Source: Gonium pectorale (taxonomy: Eukaryota > Chlorophyta > Chlorophyceae > Chlamydomonadales > Volvocaceae). From it: DNA of 64,000 nt. Within the stretch, counting starts at the first letter, position 1. The number at the start of each line of letters is the position of its first letter. The stretch lies in assembly GCA_001584585.1 (NCBI GenBank), contig LSYV01000079.1, positions 16,209 to 80,208 of the forward strand. The letters are read 5' to 3'. Under the pieces are notes generated by a model. It did not search any database and was not told the origin of the DNA. It saw nothing but the letters and a program-made list of their open reading frames with translations. The translations under genes were made by a program, and so were the position numbers. This document shows positions 50,732-61,400 of the stretch, in pieces.

Positions 50732-53425
50732 TTAAGCGCCGAGCGCCGCCGCCAGCTGCTCGTCAATTGCCCGGATGAGGACGAACGGGTCCGTGTGCCC
50801 AATCGACGCGTGGCCAACCACCTCCAGACAGCCAAAGTCGCTGGCCGGCGAGGCCAACTTGCCCCTGCTCACCACCCGCGCCATCATCGGCCGCCAGCCG
50901 GCCCCGCTCGCCGGCAGACCTAGGTCGTCCCCGGAGCCCGCCAGCACCTCGAAGGCCGCCCCGCCGTTCGCCACCCCGTCCGCGCCGCCGTTCCCGTGCG
51001 CCACCCCGTCCACGCTGTTTGCGTCGGCTGCAGCCAACCCGTTGGCCGCTGAAAAATGGACCTCACGGTCGTCAGCGAGCGGTACGTTCAAGGCGCCGCA
51101 GTTGAAGGTCTCCACGCCCAGTCGGTCTATCATGGCGCGCAACACGGCGTGGAGCGACGCCTGGAAGGCGGGGCTGGTGAGGCCCGGCCCGAGCAGCAGC
51201 ACCTCCATGTCCTTCTGCGGCGCCAGATGCGCAACCAACCAGCACCTGCGGGGGCGTGATTGTGTGCACTGGTATGAGCAAGGGGTACCCATCCATGTAC
51301 TCATCTTGAAAGGTGCTCTCTGGTTGTGCGTGATCGGAACGGGAAGGACCGGGGACGCGGGGAAGATAGGCACGCAAGCGTGCCTCTTCTGCAGTCGTAC
51401 CTGTCTTCCCCCCGGCGCACCACCCGTGCCAGGCCGACGGCTGCGTGGGCGCGCACCAGGTCATGGTACAGGCTGGTGCCGCTGTGGGTCGCCGCATGGA
51501 GCGCCGCCTGCTGAGTCAGGAGCGCCTGTATCAAGACAAACGCAGGCGGCGGTCAAAGGCAACCAGAAGGCGAAGCCCCGCCGGCCAATGACCGCATTGG
51601 CGTCCTGCACCGGCTGCACACCGACCCGCACGGCACAAACTGGTAACCAGCATAATGTAGCATCATCACTCAAGCATGGCCATGTCACTTCCGAGGCATT
51701 GTACACTGACAGGTGCCTCCCTTTCCGCACCTGCGCAGGCACGGCCACGTTGGTCAGCATGAGCTGCCCGTGCCCATGGTATTGGCTGGCTCCCGCTGTG
51801 GCACAGATGGAAGGGACAGGCGGGCATCGGGACACGCTAACCAACTAAAGTTCGGCGGCCTCGCTTAGTGGACGGGCGCGGGATGACGGGGCAGGACGAG
51901 CGGCGGGTCCGAAAAGGCGGCGGCGCAGCGACGTAACGGCCGCCACCTATCAGCCCGCCCTCCCACCCGGCCGCCGGCTCCCATACGTTTTCGCCATTCC
52001 ACCACCCTACCAAAGGCGACAGCACCTCCGATACCTACCCCGCGGCCCGCAGTTCCAGATAAAGAAGGGGTGGCGAGCGTCGGGGTGCGCTGCAGATGCG
52101 GCCGCGAACCAGCCCGCGGAGACGCTGAGGAAGTCAGCCAGCTGCTCGGGCGTAAAGGCCAGAGGTTCGTGGTGCTTAAACAGCACCAGGCCGTGGGCCG
52201 GCTCGCCGTACTTGAACAGGTTGGAGCCGGTGACGGCGTGGGGGCGCTCGACGCGGCCCCAGGCATCCTGAGGGCACAGGGAAAGAGGTCATGCACAATA
52301 TAAGCCAACAGGTGCAAGTGAGAAGGGGAGGCTCAATCGAAAATCCGACAACCCGAAACAATGCTGTCCTACCACAGCCCGTATGTGAAGCGCCCACGGG
52401 CATGCCCAGTAGTGCGCTGAACAGCAGCCGCGCGCAAGTACTAGTGCGTAACGGCTGGCCTGGCAGGGCCTAGGCAACCCCCAGAACACGACCGCGGTCT
52501 GTGCGAGCGCGTAGCGTTGCGCAGCCCGTGCAGGCGGGCCTAGGGCGATTCGCCCCGTGCGAGAGGCCCCTTTGCAACTTGCATCCCGGGGAAGCCGGGC
52601 TGGCCGGCTGTCTTGTCCATGGGAGGCAGCTGCAGCCCGAGGACCTGAGGCCGGTACGCACCTCCGCGGTCAGCATCTGCCAGGCGCAGAAGTCGCAGCG
52701 CTTCCCGCCGTCCGTGGGGTCTGCTATCCCCGCGCTGGCCGTTTTGAAGGTTTGCGGCTTGCGAGTGCGCACCTCGTTGAACCTGTCAAGTTGGCATGGC
52801 CAGGGAGGCGCGGGAGCGTTCGTGTGCGCCATGGGTGGGACTGTTGTTCAGGACTACGCGCCACACGGGAGCCCCGTGCGGCATGCACCTTCCTGCGCGA
52901 TGACCACAGGGGCCCGGACCAGCGAGCACGAGCGCTTCTGGCGGGACGGCGAGCCCAGGGGCGAGCGACGCCCGCCTAGTGTGCAGTGTATGCCGCACGC
53001 GTTGATAAGTTGGGGATTATTTTTATACTTCGGACGCTGAGCAAACTTCGTTCGGGTACAAGTACACAAAGCTTCTTGCTTGAAACTGTGTTGAGCACGC
53101 CGCTGGCATTCACAACGCAGACGTCTGCCCACTCCCACACGCTCCCACGCGTCCCCGCCTACCAAGTCTGCTCCAGCGTCGCGCGGTTGGTGACCGAGAC
53201 AACGAGCTGGGAGTTCTGCTTCTCCATCCCATATTTGTCCGCAAGCTGCCCGCCCACATGGCAATGGGCGGCCCCAGCAGTAAAAGCGTAGACGCGTCGC
53301 AGCGCCTCTGCATCGAGACCGGCGAGCCGATCAACTACTCGCGCCAGATCAAACACTGACTGCGGCGCTGTGGCTCCTGTCGCCGCGATGGCGTGAGCGC
53401 ACGTCCTTGCCCTGGTCCCGCGCAT
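50732..53425 (-). CDS. GalT/HIT-superfamily nucleotidyltransferase-like protein
   Basis: Six exons (53163-53425, 52662-52782, 52039-52267, 51731-51795, 51401-51525, 50732-51245) join in phase to about 438 residues. A CxxC site (GKRCDFCAW) and later the sequence SQYHGHGQLML are present. HxHxQ with a preceding CxxC is the signature of galactose-1-phosphate uridylyltransferase and its relatives in the HIT superfamily, in which the second His carries the nucleotide and the Cys pair binds zinc. RPHAVTGSNLFKYGEPAHG and HHEPLAFTPEQLADFL fit the GalT fold as well. The protein is probably an enzyme transferring a nucleotide or phosphoryl group, such as a UDP- or ADP-sugar or dinucleotide phosphorylase; the donor is undecided. 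The chosen ATG at 53425 is the nearest in-frame Met. A splice acceptor (GCCGCAG) just before SVFDLARVV allows an alternative upstream exon. Confidence 0.7.
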
Positions 53426-54336
53426 GGAGGAACGAGGAGCTGAGACACGCCAGCCCCACGACATCGTACAAAGCCTCATGTGTCGAACATTGAAATGTAT
53501 GCAGCACGCGTAAAGGACAACGGCCAACGCGTAAGGCGTCGTAAGTAGCGCACGCTAGCTTGGCAAGGCGCTGGACGGCTTAGACCTTCATTGCTGAGTA
53601 GAATGAGAGCTGCAAGCTGCAAACATTTTTTGGGAAGCAGCACGCCGTACAAGGGCCCGTTGTACACCGTGTCATGGGTGTGCGCAACCGCACGGCTCAG
53701 GCCATATGCAACGTCAAGCGCCCCTGCCGAGCCCTACACAGCGTCCGCGACGGTCTGGACAGTCCATATGCTGGCTGGTGACCGCCGCAGTCAGCGGCAC
53801 AAACAGGCCAAGCGAACCACGCAGTGCCCAACCTTCCCTAGAGCCTTCGCAGTCAAGACTCTGAAATTGGCCCACACCCGCGCACCCTTGCCCAACCAGG
53901 TGAACTGTTGCTTTGCCCGGGCAAAAGGGGCCCAGGTCGTCTCCTAAAACGCCTAACCAACCGCGTTACGTTCAAATAACTAACACGATCAGGTAGATTA
54001 ATTAAAATCACATGTCACGTTCAGCACTTCAATTGGCAAAGAAACGTCGTACGCTCCGTGAATTGAGATAGTTCAAGGGTAGATTGGCAACAGCTCATAC
54101 TTCAAAGTATGCGTGACATACCTTGAGAAAGAAAGCGGACTGGGGCGCTTGCGCTTGCGAGCTCCATATCGACCCGTTCGATATGAAGGGACGATGGGCA
54201 GAAACATGATCAGTAGGTCTTTTCAGCACAGCTTGAATGCAGTTCTTCGCAAGTAGGCAGGGATGATTGAAGGATAGGAAACACGCCCCAGCGACTCAGC
54301 TTCATGGAGAGATAGTGTTGGCGTCAGGGGCGTCAC
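53426..54336. promoter_or_regulatory. divergent interval between GalT-like and cyclase genes
   Basis: The two genes point away from each other across about 910 bp, which should hold both promoters. An AT-rich patch (GATTAATTAAAATCACAT, around 53996) stands out against the GC-rich surroundings. No clear TATA box with good spacing was found for either gene. Confidence 0.35.
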
Positions 54337-55476
54337 ATGCCCTCCTTTTGCGGCCTCCTGGCCGTAGCCGTGCTCCTGGGTGGTGCTTTCCGTGTGGTCG
54401 CCCAGCTGACTGTGTCGACCGAGCAGGAGTTGCGGGATGCGCTATGGGACCCCAGCGCTGACAGCATTGTCATCGCGGCGGACGTGCGCGTGGGGCTGGA
54501 GCCCCGCCTTTGGGTCCAGCCTGGTACTCCCCTCTGGACGCTTCAGTCGCCCTTGCACAACGCGCCTGTCGCTGTCACGAGGCACCTAACGATACAAGGA
54601 CCCGGCAGCTTGCTTGCTGAGGGCTCTTTACCACATGCCAGCCTCGGTGATGTGCCAGGGAGCAGCCTGCAACTTCCGCTTCTAGACCTCACGCTGGTGG
54701 AAGGCTGGCTGCAGCTGCACCCCAACGCGTCGCTGCGTCTGGTCGGGCTGCAGATCGCCACCAGCGTCTATGCAAGCCAGCCGAGCCTGATGCCCTACCG
54801 CTCACTCCTCCGCGCCCTCCTAGCAGCGCCCACAACAACGCGGCCGGGCGCGCAGCAGCTTCTGCCTTTGGTGTCCGTGGAGGGATGCGTCGAAAGAGTG
54901 GACGTCGGCCTGCCACAAACGATGACAGCAGCCGAACTGCTGGCTATGCCCGCGCCTCCTGCTAGTGTTACTGCGGCCGCAGCCGCCGCGTTCGCTGCTG
55001 GCAGCGCGCCTGGCGCGTGGGCTGCTCTTCAGTCATCGCTTACATCGGAAGCGGCTGGCACAAGCGGGCATCTCGTGGCGTTGCGTGCACTCCCGTACGG
55101 GCTCTGCGTGTCGGGCGTGGCTGCATCAAAGGTGGCGGCCATTCCGGTCTGCCTGAATGGATCCGTCCTGGTCGACGCGGCTGTTGCGGCCTTCATGGCG
55201 GCACCAAACGCCGGCGGCGGGTTCATAGCCGTGACGGAAGGCCTTGCAGCAGGCATGGGGAATACCACTGGCATCGTCAGCAGCAACGCTAGCCTCTCGG
55301 AGGTGGCCTTAGTCTTGGCGGTTCTTGGCACTTATAGCGGCTCTTTGGTCCAGGCGGACGAGACCTGCCTGGACACGGCGTGGGCTGCGGCGTGCGTGCA
55401 GCAGGCCTTGGCCCGGTCGGCCACACTCGTCGTGCCGTCGATTGGTACCGCTACCAGCGGCCCAGTTTCTTTCGTG
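54337..55476 (+). other. cyclase exon 1: signal peptide and extracellular domain
   Basis: The exon encodes MPSFCGLLAVAVLLGGAF with cleavage expected after VAQ, then LTVSTEQELRDALWDPSAD, VTRHLTIQGPGSLL and LDLTLVEGWLQLHPNASL. The regular alternation of short hydrophobic strands with small turns, starting with an EL..AL segment, resembles pectin-lyase-fold ectodomains of volvocine nucleotidyl cyclases. Two or more Asn-X-Ser/Thr sites suggest glycosylation. A ligand is unknown. Confidence 0.6.
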
Positions 55477-58400
55477 GTACGTGATTCTTGGGTGGCGGTA
55501 CATCATTGGCTGAAGGGCAGGTTATGGGGCGGGTGACGGTGGGTGGATGCGTCCATGAGTCAGACAGTTCTAGCTCTTGCGCTGGTGCACCGCGTCTTGG
55601 CGTCTGGGTTCCACAGTGACTACCTCACAGCCATGTGGTTAATGGACTGCGAACTTCTGTATGTGTACGCTTCCATGGTCAAAACCTGTCACACCTGCAG
55701 GTTACCCTCGCGGTCCTGCTGCCTCTGGCGGTGCTGCTGTTGGTCGCTTTCCTGGTAGTTTTGCGCATGTACCGGCGCCTGAAGCAGCGGCACAACCGGG
55801 AGCGCGGCGCACAGAAGGCCCCGGGCGTGGGCCCTCAAACCACGTTACTAGTAACGGACATTGCCAACTCCACAGCACTCTGGGAATCTCTACCTGAGGA
55901 GGTGGGTCCTGCAAAGTGTCCATACCGGCAGAACAAGATGCACGTGTTAGTGAGCCACACAGGGCGCGTCAGGCATCTGTGGCGGGCCTGACGGTTGCCT
56001 GCCTCACAGGTCATGGACCTGGCGCTCAAATTGCACCACGCCTGCCTGCGGGCGCTGCTGTTGCGGTTCAATGGGTACGAGAGCGCAACAGAGGTAGGCG
56101 GAATGTGCTCGGCTCGGGGAGGGAGGGTCGAGGCATATAAAGGGTACCGGTGCTAGTAAGGCCGGGGCCCATGGTTCGTAACTGAAGGTTACCTTGGGCC
56201 GGGACGGCTGGCGTGCAGCACCTTGGTGTATTGAGGACTCTCTGTACAGCCATACTGATAATCACAGGTTTAGCCCTTCGTGCTGCTCCATACAACTGCC
56301 TGTGCAGGGAGATTCCTTTATCCTAGCCTTCCATTTCCCGATGGATGCTGCTAAGTTCGCGCTCTGCGCCCAGATACAGCTAATGGTGGGTTTTGCACCT
56401 TGCATTTGCGTGTACAGTTTTGATGGACAGCGTGTTGGGCCAGTCTCAAACTCTTGCGCTCGCACAGCAAGGGCGAGTAATTGTGTGAGCCCTTTGTTGA
56501 CCTAGCTCGTTCTCATGGTGTTACAGAAAGCATGGCTCTTGCATTCTGCGCTGCAGGACGTCTCGTGGCCTGCGGAGGTGCTCGCACACCCAGACGGACA
56601 GGAAGGTGAGCGAGGAGCCGTCCGCCTTGATCTGCTGTAAGACTAAGGGCGTGGCCGCTGTCGAGTGCAACGTACGGTACCTGCCCCTGGGTTATGTGAG
56701 CTATTGTTCGTGTTACGCACTGTCAGCAGGTTACTCTTCTGCTTGGTTCGTCACTTCCCTGTGCAATGCTAAATGTACGCCACCCTGCCATGCTCCCTCG
56801 CCGGCCGCCAGTCTGGGTGGTGCCTCGCGCCTCGGAGGTCGCGCTCGGGCTGTCGGGCGCTGTGAGCGCCAGCCACCTGCACCTCCACACCCTAAACGTG
56901 GAGGGCGCCGCGGCGTCCTTGTCCGTCCACCGCAGCTCGGGCGGCCAAATTGCGGGCGCGCCCGCCGGCTCCCGGGTCGTGGACTACGGTTCTGTGCTGC
57001 GGGCGAGCTGGACCTCACGTGGGGCGCGCTCCTTTAAATCTGGGGCGGGCATTGTGGTCGCGCAGGGGGCCAGCCCAGCTGTACTTTCGGGCATTGCTCG
57101 TTCCCTTGGCCTCGAGCCGATGACCGCGTTGGAGATGGAGGCGGAGGAGCTGGGCTACCACTCTGGCAGGACGGGCTCCAACCTGCTGCGATCCTTCACC
57201 TCGCGGATGAGTACCATGCTGGGCCTGGCGCCGGCGCCTTCCGGGGCAGGCACGGTGACGGGCACGGGCGCCGCCAGCGCCGGCAGCGGCAGCCGCGGCG
57301 CCTCCTCTCGCGTGCGCCACTTCCTGCGGGCCAGCCTCAACACCGTGGGCATCGGGAAGGGGTCGGTTTCGCATCAGGGCTACGGCAACGGCCACGATGG
57401 CGACCTGATGTGCGGGCAGCGCCAGCACGTGTACGACAACGTATTGGCGCGCGAACTTGCGCCGCCCATGCGGTCCAAGTCCTTTGCCGCAGCTCTCCTG
57501 GCGACGCCTCAGCGAGCCCTCTCCAGGACGCAAGGCGCCTTGCCTCCGGGCTCGGGCGCCGCAGGCACCGCTGCAATGCTTCAGGGCGCCGGTAGTGGGA
57601 GCTTCACCGGTCGCTCGTTGCTGCGGCAGGCCCTGAGCTTCAACCGCAGGCAGGGAAGCTTTCGCGGCCCGCGCCGCACCGCCGGCACTGCAGCATCGGG
57701 TCACATGGCGCCCCACACCGCCCTTGCCATTGTGTCTACCAATACGAACACGACGGGAACGGGCACCTCGACCGTGCATACGGGCGCGGTGTCGCCCGTC
57801 TCAGGGGCTGGCTCGCAGCGCAACCTGACAGCTCAGCGGCTTAGATGCGGCAGCATCGAGGGCGGCATGGCTGCAGCTGATGGGTCCGTACAGCACCCTA
57901 TGGATGATGGCATAGCATCCACCAGCGGCAGCACTCACGCAGGGAACAGCGGGAGGGGCGGCCTACCGCGCGGCACCCTTCAAAGCACTGCCCGTGGAAG
58001 CGGCGGAGGGTCCGAGCCATCCGCAAACCATGAAGGCCCCATCTCATCGAGTAACGCTGCTAAGGCTTCCCACTCCGCCGCTCAGGGCGGTTCCGGGCTG
58101 GAGTCCCAGCCCGGTACGCTCAGCCTCCCGCGCCTGCGGGTTGTGCCGCATCCCGGCCCCGGCAACGGCAGTAGCGGCCGTGGCGGTTTCGCCCCCGGGG
58201 CGGCGAGCCGGCAGTATCGCCGCACGCACTCGCTCGCGGCTGTGCAGCCCCTGCCGGCCGTCCCATCCGGCGACGGTGGCGATGACGGCGCTGTGCACCA
58301 AGCCAATTTTCCATCTTCAATCGACCGGGACCAAGGGGATCGGGGACTCCTGGACAGCCATATGCCCTACAGCTATGCGTGCGGTGACGAATCGATTAAT

Positions 58401-61400
58401 GGAGCTTCTGCGCCCTGTCTTGCGACGGTTATCGGCACGGGCAACAGCAGCGTCGCCACCGATGACGCGAAACGCACCAGCAATGCGTCGGCCCAGGGCA
58501 TGATGGAAGCGCTGGAGCAGGTGAATTTTGGCAGCGTCGTCGGCTCTGCGCCCCGGGTGCTGTCAACTGCGCCTCAGCCGCTTGGCGCCCCGGGCGCGGC
58601 CCAGCCCGGCGCTCCGCACATACCACCATCGCAGTGGGACCGCATGCGTCGCTGCAGTGCGCCGGCCGAAGTCACAGTGCATACGACGAGGCCCCAGGAG
58701 GGCGCACGCGGCGCGCCTCACTGCCCATCTACGCACGGTGGGCAGTTTCACATGCAGCCTTTCAACAGCGCTGGCAGCCGCGGCAACAGCGCCGGCAACC
58801 TGCCGACGGTGTTCTCGACGCTGGGTCCCCGGGGCTCCGGCTCGGCTGCTTACGGTGCTCCTGCCATCATGCCGTCGCCTCTCTCGGGCCGCCAGGCGCA
58901 CAACCGGTTGTTTGACCGGCAGGACGGAGCGTCTGAAGGGGCCCACACTGCATCGGGCAGCGGTGCGTGTGCATCAGGCAGCTTGGCTGGCGTGCTGGTT
59001 GGCGGTGGGGGGGTTAACTCTGGTAGCCTCCCATTGCAGATGCGCCTGCGTGCAATGCCGAGCAGCCAAGATTTGTATTCGGACCCAGAGGGGGTAAACT
59101 CAGCTGCAGATGATAGCGCGCCGCACGCCGCTGCGGCCAATCGCCGCGTCAGCGGCCGGATGGGGAGCGGCCCAGCAGGGGTCAGCGTCAGTACCGGTGC
59201 CGGGGCTGCCCTTTCGCCCGTCAGCACTGTTTCGCCTGTGGGGCCGGGTGGGCTCGCGGCAGCCATGGCAAACATGCTGCGCAACCGCAGCGCCCGCCGT
59301 GACGGCCGCGTGCACAGCAGCCCTACAGTACGCCTGGCAGCCCTAGACGCGGAGCAGGGCGGCGGCGCTGACGGCAGCAGCGGCATGGGCGTCGGCGGGC
59401 TGCGCGGCCACCTCGCGCCGATTCTCGAGCCGCGCCTTTCGCACGAAACCACGCCGCCAGGGACCGGCAGCGCCAGGGGGTGCGAAGGCCTGCTGCCGAC
59501 TGCTCAGACCGCGCTCCAGGCCCCGGCCTCCAGCGATGATGCCCCGCCCGGTGGCATCTCCGTGACCCGCCACGCCGGCAGCGCAGGCAACAGCGCCGCC
59601 CAATGGCCTAGCACCGGCGTGAGCGCCTCGGGTGCAATGTCCAGCTCGCTGCTTGTGGGTGGGCTGTCGCCCGGGGCAAGCAGGAGCCACTCCCTGTCGC
59701 AGGCGCCGCCTCACCGGCGCTTGTCACGTGCCAACATGCTGGTGCGGCAGCTCACCGGGAGTCTGGGCAAGGGAGGCATGGGCCGCGCCTCCAGCGGGAG
59801 CGCGTCAGCCCTGGGCCCCGGCGCTGCCGGCAGTGCGGGCGACGGCGACGTGAGCAACGCTGCCGGCGGCGGCGGGGCCAACCGGCGCACCGGCGGCTTG
59901 AACAGCTACATGACGGTCGCCACCGGCATCGGCGACGGCGACCCGGAGGGTGACAGCGGCGTCGTGGAGCTGTCGGCGATTGGCATGGTCCGAGAGGGCG
60001 TCCTGCGGACCATGAACATTGGCGGCACGCAGTCGCCCCAGGTGCAGTCGACGATGCTGAAGCCCAGCCTGGGAGATCCGCAGGTACGTCATCCGTGCCT
60101 TCGTGCTCCCCACATGCCCACGCGCACACATCGAGGCGCTGGGCACGCGGCAACTGCAAGCAGAGGTTCCCAGGACGCACTCTGTTGCGCCCACGACAAG
60201 GCTGTCATGCAGATTCGCGTTATTCATGAGTTTTGCGCAGCGTGCCCCCTTCTCTTCATGTATCATTGGCATGTTATTGCCCCCATGCATACCCTGCATT
60301 CCGCACAGTCGCTGGACCTGGGCGGAGCTGCCGCGATTGCCGTGGACGACGTCACCGCCTCCATTCTGCAAGCGCCCGCGAGAGCGGGGCTTGGCCGCTG
60401 CACGAAGCCACTTCGGCGCAGCCAAAGCCAGACGCTGCAGGGCGGTGGCGTTGTACAAGGGCCGCAAAGTGAGGCCGCGCAGTCGTATACGCCCATCATC
60501 GCCGGCGTGCCCGCCTCCATGTCGGTCTCCCTCAAAGCCCCATCAGGCCTTGCCGGCAGTGCAAGCCTACGGCTGTCGCTGCTCGGGCTCGGGCTGCTGC
60601 CCCGTAGCCGCACCGTGGAGCGACGGGCGAGCCACACCGAGGACTTGCAGGTATGTCGCCTGCCTTGCTGCCCAAGTTGGCGTCCTCGTTCGGTACCGTA
60701 CGACATCTACGTGTATATCGCACGTTTCATGTTGTGTTGCCCGCGGTCGCTGTGCACATCTAGGCTAGGTGGCATTGCCTCATTTGGTGGGAAATCTGCA
60801 GCATGGGGCTTCAAGCACACCGTACACGCCACTCTCGCACTGAGGGATCTCGTCGGGCCGCGTTTTTGCCGACGCGCCAGGCCGTGCCGTCAGAGTGCCC
60901 TCCGGCATGGCCTATGTCGCAAGGCCCCGTGGCTGACTGCCGGTCGTGGCGGGAGAAATGCAAGGAGGAATGGCCGCTGGCGGTGCGGCCTGCTCCTCCG
61001 GCGCGCTGCACGTTCAGGTGGGCTGCTCGCTTATGTGAGCACAGCGTTAAGTGCGCCTTGGTTCGTCCTCGCCAGTCAGAAAGGTTGCTTAGCGGTAACT
61101 AGTCTCGCGATGACATCTTGCGAGGTTCGCGCAGCAGCGTGCCTTCCATTTTCTGGCTTCCCCCTCGTCGGCTGTGAAGCCCATACCCTTCGGTGCAGTC
61201 TTCCGCCCCGCCGGTGCACATCACGAGTCCTACGCCGCCCTGCCTAATCAGACTGATCCGAGCTTTGCTCCCCTCTCGCCCATAGAAGGCATGCACTGAT
61301 GCGTCAAAACGATTGCCTCTAAAATTCTCTTATCAATCTACCAGGGGCCTCCGCGTTCGGATGGGTCTCCATACCGGCATTTCCGAAGCCTCGGACGTCA

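Noticed and set aside
57015..57779. 254-codon minus-strand open frame opposite the cyclase
   Set aside because: It is antisense to a large GC-rich exon whose plus-strand frame fits the cyclase; the minus frame is Arg/Gly/Ala-rich in the way shadow frames are.
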